Under the pieces are notes generated by a model. That model saw nothing but the letters and a program-made list of their open reading frames with translations. It was not told where the DNA came from and ran no database searches. A program made the translations under genes and the position numbers. Shown here piece by piece: positions 60,151 through 64,000 of a stretch of 64,000 bases of DNA (position 1 is its first letter; the number at the start of each line of letters is the position of its first letter). The DNA comes from Arthrobacter pascens (lineage in GTDB: Bacteria > Actinomycetota > Actinomycetes > Actinomycetales > Micrococcaceae), in assembly GCF_030816475.1 (NCBI RefSeq), contig NZ_JAUSXF010000001.1, forward strand, positions 744,001-808,000, written 5' to 3'.

Positions 60151-61746
60151 ATGCACAAGCACCCCAACCAACCCCGAATGCTGCGGAAGCGCTCAGCCGC
60201 TGCGACGGTGGCGGCGGCTCTTGCCGTCACTACATTCCTGGCCGTGCCATCGGCACAGGCGAATGAACCGTCGGACCCGCCTGAAAGCCAGCAAATGCCG
60301 GCGCCGACCCCCGGTTTCCCGCTCCCCACCGAGCACACCCAGCAGGCCCATGACCCGGCGTCGGACTTCACCTCCAAGTGGACCCGCGCGGACGCCAAGC
60401 AGATCATGGCGCAGAGCGATTCCAAGGTGGCTCCGGGAGAAAATTCCATGAGCCCGTCCGTCACGATGCCCGAAATCCCCGAAGATTTTCCCACTATGAA
60501 TGACGACGTCTGGGTCTGGGACACCTGGTCCCTCACCGACGAAAACGCGAACCAGATCAGCTACAAGGGTTACGACGTGATCTTCTCGCTGGTTGCGGAC
60601 CGGCACGCCGGCTACGGCTTTGACCAGCGCCACTGGAATGCCCGCATCGGATACTTCTTCCGCAAGACCAATGCCGATCCTGCCAAGGACAAGTGGAACT
60701 ACGGCGGCCATCTGTTTGTTGATGGTTCCTCCATCGGCAACACCGAATGGTCAGGTTCCACCCGGCTGATGCAGGGCAACCACGTCAACGTCTTCTACAC
60801 CGCCACCACGTTCTCAGACGTGGCTGCGCGCAACGCAGGCGGAGGGGGTGCCCCGCCTGACGCCGCCATCGCCAAGGCCATGGGCAACATCCACGCCGAT
60901 GAGAACGGCGTCACCTTTGACGGCTTCCAGCACACCAAGCTGCTCGAGCCGGACGGCAAGATGTACCAGAACAAGGACCAGAACCCCGGCTTCGCCTTCC
61001 GAGACCCCTACACCTTCGAGGATCCGGCACACCCGGGCAAGACCTTCATGGTCTTCGAGGGAAACACCGGCGGCACCCGCGGCGAATACCGCTGCAAGGA
61101 AGAGGACCTGGGTTACAAGCCGGGCGACCCGAACGCCGAAAGCCTGGACCAGGTCAACAACACCGGTGCCTGGTACCAGACCGCCAACGTTGGACTCGCG
61201 GTGGCGGACAACAAGGACCTGACCAAGTGGTCCTTCCTGCCTCCGCTCCTGTCGGCAAACTGCGTCAATGACCAGACCGAGCGTCCGCAGATCTTCATCC
61301 AGAACGAAGGCGGCAAGAACAAGTACTATCTGTTCACCATTAGCCACCAGTTCACCTATGCCGCAGGGATGCGCGGCCCCGACGGCGTCTATGGCTTCGT
61401 CGGCGACGGCGTCCGTTCCGACTACCAGCCGATGAACAACAGCGGCCTGGCCCTGGGCTCTCCGACCGACCTTAACCTGCCGTCCGAATCGCCGGAAGCG
61501 CCCACTCCGCAGCAGAACGGCCGGCAGTTCCAGGCCTACTCGCACTACGTGCAGCCCGGCGGCTTGGTGCAGTCCTTCATCGACAACGTCAACGGCGTTC
61601 GCGGCGGGTCACTTTCTCCCACCGTGAAGATCAACTTCCGCAACGGAATCTCCGAAGTTGACCGCAGCTTCGGCCAGAACGGCCTCGGCCCGTACGGCTA
61701 CCTTCCCACCAACGTCCGCGTCGGTGGCGAAGGACACTACAAGTAA
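60151..61746 (+). CDS. sacB: Secreted levansucrase, GH68
   Basis: 531 residues from the ATG at 60151 (GAGAAGAG upstream). Signal peptide SAAATVAAALAVTTFLAVPSAQA. The five-bladed GH68 propeller shows VWDTW (nucleophile Asp about 124), EWSGS, FRDPYTF (transition-state Asp about 285) and TERPQIF (acid/base Glu about 377). It uses sucrose to build levan and short fructans outside the cell, releasing glucose. It is followed by a hairpin and a GH32 gene that may degrade the product. Confidence 0.95.
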   Translation: MHKHPNQPRMLRKRSAAATVAAALAVTTFLAVPSAQANEPSDPPESQQMPAPTPGFPLPTEHTQQAHDPASDFTSKWTRADAKQIMAQSDSKVAPGENSMSPSVTMPEIPEDFPTMNDDVWVWDTWSLTDENANQISYKGYDVIFSLVADRHAGYGFDQRHWNARIGYFFRKTNADPAKDKWNYGGHLFVDGSSIGNTEWSGSTRLMQGNHVNVFYTATTFSDVAARNAGGGGAPPDAAIAKAMGNIHADENGVTFDGFQHTKLLEPDGKMYQNKDQNPGFAFRDPYTFEDPAHPGKTFMVFEGNTGGTRGEYRCKEEDLGYKPGDPNAESLDQVNNTGAWYQTANVGLAVADNKDLTKWSFLPPLLSANCVNDQTERPQIFIQNEGGKNKYYLFTISHQFTYAAGMRGPDGVYGFVGDGVRSDYQPMNNSGLALGSPTDLNLPSESPEAPTPQQNGRQFQAYSHYVQPGGLVQSFIDNVNGVRGGSLSPTVKINFRNGISEVDRSFGQNGLGPYGYLPTNVRVGGEGHYK

Positions 61747-61799
61747 TCGATATTTCCGGGTTGCAGCCGCTTGATGCTGTGGCAACCTGAAATGTAGCA

Positions 61800-61829
61800 A
61801 GCGGGGGCGCCGGATACGGCGTCCCCGCT
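61800..61829 (+). terminator. Hairpin after levansucrase
   Basis: AGCGGGGGCGCC (61800-61811) pairs with GGCGTCCCCGCT (61818-61829) with one G-T pair, then CCTTTG. It separates the levansucrase from the next GH32 gene. Confidence 0.65.
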
Positions 61830-61863
61830 CCTTTGCCCGTATCCGGTCCTATCTGAATTGCCC

Positions 61864-63813
61864 ATGATGCCCGAAAAGTTGAACCTTTCTTCGCTCCCAG
61901 GCAGGCGGAGCACCTGGATTGCCTTGGCAGCAGCCGCGGCCGCCCTACTGGTCGCCCTGGTGGTCATCGTCCCCAACTTCCGCACACCGGACGATGCAGG
62001 GAGCCGGGGAGAGAAGGCCCTCGACGCCGTCGCCTCCGCGCAGGCGGACTTCAAGGCGTCCCGGGGAACATATGGTTCGTACTGGCTGACAGGCGGAGAC
62101 CACAGCCTGGACGCCGGCCACATAGTGCAGGCCAACGGGGTGGATGATCTGCGCAGCATCAGTTGCGCCGACGGATGGGTGGCTGCGGCGCGGACCGGCA
62201 GCGAAATCTTCCTTCGGTCAAGCCTGGACCAATCAACAGTGAAGGCAGGGGCCGGGGAAGTCCGCCGGCCGGGATGCATCACGCCTGAAGCCGTTGATTC
62301 AATGCTTGGTGACTTGGGCAGAATCGACCGGTCCCCGGCACCTGGAACATCAGCCGGGCGGCCGGCCGGTGCTTCCCAGTACCGCCCGAGCTACCACATC
62401 ACCCCCGACCGGGACTGGATGAACGATCCCCAGCGCCCCTTTTTCCTCAACGGGCTGTGGCACTACTACTACCTCTACAACGCGGACCATCCGCACGGCA
62501 ACGGAACCGAGTGGTACCACCTCACCAGCACGGACCTGGTGACGTGGAAGGTCGAGGGCGTAGCCATCCAGAAGTACAAAAACGGGCTGGGCGACATCGA
62601 AACCGGCAGCGCCGTGGTGGACTACGACAACACTGCCGGCTTCGGAAAAGGGGCAGTCATCTCCGTCCTGACCCAGCAAGACAAAGGCGTCCAGCGGCAG
62701 TCACTTTTCTATTCGACCGACGGCGGTTTCACCTTCCGGTCCTATGACGGAAACCCGGTGATGGAGAACCCCGGCGCGGAACACTGGCGCGACCCCAAGA
62801 TTGTCCGGGACGAGGCCAACGGGCAGTGGCTGATGATCCTGGCCGAGGGCCACAAGCTGGGCATGTACACCTCCACGGACCTCAAGTCCTGGCGGTACGC
62901 GTCAGGCTTCGAGCGTTCCGGCCTGGGCATCCTTGAGTGCCCGGATCTGTTCCAGATGGACCTCGACGGCGACCCGGCCAAGAGAACCTGGGTCCTGGCG
63001 GCGAGCGCCAACGGAAGCGAAGAAGGCAGGACCACCGGCGTTGCCTACTGGACTGGAACCTGGGACGGGACCACCTTCACTCCTGCGGAGGACAAGCATC
63101 AGTGGATGGACTCAGGCTCCGACTTTTACGCCGCCGTGACGTGGGAGGACCCCAGGCTCACGGAAGGCCAGCGGATGCAGTCGCGGCAAGCCATGGGCTG
63201 GATCAACAACTGGGACTATGCCCGGAAACTCCCCACCCAGGACTGGCAGGGCGGGATGGACTCGATCGTGCGGGATATCCGGCTCAAGACTGTCCAAGGC
63301 AGGGCAGCCCTCGTCTCGACTCCTTCCAAGACCCTGGCCCGGCTCGAGGGAGAATCGTCGTCGTCCGGTCCCCAGACCATCACGCGTGAAGGAACTCAAG
63401 GGCTCCCTCCACTGCGGGACGGCGCCTACCGGCTGGACCTCACTGTTGAACGCGGCGACGGCGGATCAGAGGCGCTCCTGCAGTTCGCAAGTGGGGGCTC
63501 GATCTTCGCCACCGTCGGCTACAACTTCCAGGACGGGGCCGCCTTCGTTTCGCGGGAGCAGCCGGCTGCTGCAGACCTTGGCCCCCTGTTCACAGACAGG
63601 CGCACAGCGCCGGTTCCGCCCGGGAACGGCACGGTGGACCTGACCGTTTTCGTGGACCACTCCTCCATCGAAGTGTTCGTCAACGACGGCGAGCAGACGC
63701 TCACGTCGCTGGTCTTCCCCAAGTCGGAGGAGCAGTCCCTCAAGCTGGTGGCTGGCGGAGGAAGCCTCAGCCTCAGGAACCTGACGTATACGCCCCTGTC
63801 GTCCACCCGGTAA
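61864..63813 (+). CDS. GH32 levan-degrading enzyme with pilin-like membrane anchor
   Basis: 649 residues from ATG 61864 (61867 possible; no clear ribosome site). An N-terminal helix (STWIALAAAAAALLVALVVIV) is followed by about 110 residues resembling a pseudopilin tail (ALDAVASAQADFKASRGTYG, then ISCADGWVAAARTGSEIF). The GH32 part has WMNDPQRPFF in place of the usual NDPNG; HWRDPKIV and LECPDLFQM keep the other catalytic residues, and AMGWINNWDYAR closes the propeller. DPQRP is a mark of levanbiose-releasing levanases and levan fructotransferases. It probably cuts levan at the cell surface. Confidence 0.82.
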   Translation: MMPEKLNLSSLPGRRSTWIALAAAAAALLVALVVIVPNFRTPDDAGSRGEKALDAVASAQADFKASRGTYGSYWLTGGDHSLDAGHIVQANGVDDLRSISCADGWVAAARTGSEIFLRSSLDQSTVKAGAGEVRRPGCITPEAVDSMLGDLGRIDRSPAPGTSAGRPAGASQYRPSYHITPDRDWMNDPQRPFFLNGLWHYYYLYNADHPHGNGTEWYHLTSTDLVTWKVEGVAIQKYKNGLGDIETGSAVVDYDNTAGFGKGAVISVLTQQDKGVQRQSLFYSTDGGFTFRSYDGNPVMENPGAEHWRDPKIVRDEANGQWLMILAEGHKLGMYTSTDLKSWRYASGFERSGLGILECPDLFQMDLDGDPAKRTWVLAASANGSEEGRTTGVAYWTGTWDGTTFTPAEDKHQWMDSGSDFYAAVTWEDPRLTEGQRMQSRQAMGWINNWDYARKLPTQDWQGGMDSIVRDIRLKTVQGRAALVSTPSKTLARLEGESSSSGPQTITREGTQGLPPLRDGAYRLDLTVERGDGGSEALLQFASGGSIFATVGYNFQDGAAFVSREQPAAADLGPLFTDRRTAPVPPGNGTVDLTVFVDHSSIEVFVNDGEQTLTSLVFPKSEEQSLKLVAGGGSLSLRNLTYTPLSSTR

Positions 63814-63877
63814 CCCCCTCGCCCTCAGATTCTTCAGGCTCCGCCGAGCCGGCCGCCGTCGTCCATCCTAGCTGTGG

Positions 63878-64000
63878 TCAGTCCGTGGGGGAGACGCGGA
63901 TGAGGTTTCCATCGGGATCTGCCACCACGAAGGTGCGGCCGAAGACTTCGTCGCGGGGTTCTTCGACGACGGTAACCCCCTTGGCAGTCCAAGCGGCGTA
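63878..64000 (-). CDS. VOC family protein, N-terminus outside window
   Basis: The last 40 codons of a minus-strand gene, ending at TGA 63878. It reads YAAWTAKGVTVVEEPRDEVF then GRTFVVADPDGNLIRVSPTD, the typical end of a glyoxalase/bleomycin-resistance-like VOC domain (DPDGN motif). The rest lies past the right edge. Confidence 0.8.
   Translation of the reverse strand, partial: YAAWTAKGVTVVEEPRDEVFGRTFVVADPDGNLIRVSPTD

Noticed and set aside
60072..60711. Minus-strand frames at the start of levansucrase
   Set aside because: Antisense to the signal peptide and N-terminal part of a clear GH68 gene.

Overview
The window reads as chromosome of a high-GC actinobacterium of the Micrococcaceae, most likely Arthrobacter or a close relative (Pseudarthrobacter, Paenarthrobacter). 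The basis is high GC at third codon positions, GTG and TTG starts, Tat and lipoprotein signals of actinobacterial type, and above all inulin fructotransferase (GH91) genes, a family best known from Arthrobacter. No rRNA, tRNA, CRISPR array or phage genes were seen.

Layout. 1-3.1 kb: a cut-off secreted alginate-lyase-like gene, a VOC protein, and a Ser/Thr kinase with a lipoprotein in one operon. 3.4-7.6 kb: a SipW/TasA-type exported protein followed by a secreted protein made of ten tandem repeats of about 100 residues. 7.7-16 kb: regulators and small enzymes (TetR, DUF4865, LysR, EamA permease, phosphotransferase, ArsR-like), with decayed cupin, MerR and carboxymuconolactone-decarboxylase genes. 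16.2-28.2 kb: a fructan locus. 28.2-36.6 kb: a pyruvate-oxidase-like TPP enzyme, an FAD/Rieske oxidoreductase, an SGNH hydrolase, small proteins, an NDH-2-like dehydrogenase and a secreted protein. 36.8-41.7 kb: paaABCDE plus an enoyl-CoA hydratase for phenylacetate degradation. 41.6-44.7 kb: a 3-kb insert with an IS481-type element and a GH79-like glycosidase, bracketed by two diverged copies of a gene 3' end. 44.8-50.1 kb: galU, an Lrp regulator and the branched-chain 2-oxoacid dehydrogenase operon. 50.4-55.9 kb: a truncated MFS gene, a GH16-like secreted protein, an NRAMP-related transporter and a GAF histidine kinase. 56.3-63.8 kb: a second fructan locus with a modular secreted GH32, levansucrase (GH68) and a membrane-anchored GH32. 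A VOC gene is cut by the right edge.

How the fructan genes fit together. The best reading of 16-28 kb is an inulin / difructose-anhydride (DFA) utilisation system. A secreted GH32 and a GH91 act on fructan; a binding protein with two permeases imports short products; an intracellular, longer GH91 with a C-terminal insertion (DFA III hydrolase type) opens the anhydride; an intracellular GH32 releases fructose; a LacI-type repressor sits inside the cluster. Inverted copies of a 10-bp sequence in the divergent promoter region look like its operators. The first GH91 is separated from a Tat-signal ORF by a stop codon and a frame change, so its export is in doubt. The second locus would make levan (GH68) and cut it again (two GH32 enzymes), one of them fused to a pilin-like membrane anchor. 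All functional statements come from reading motifs and context; no database search was run.
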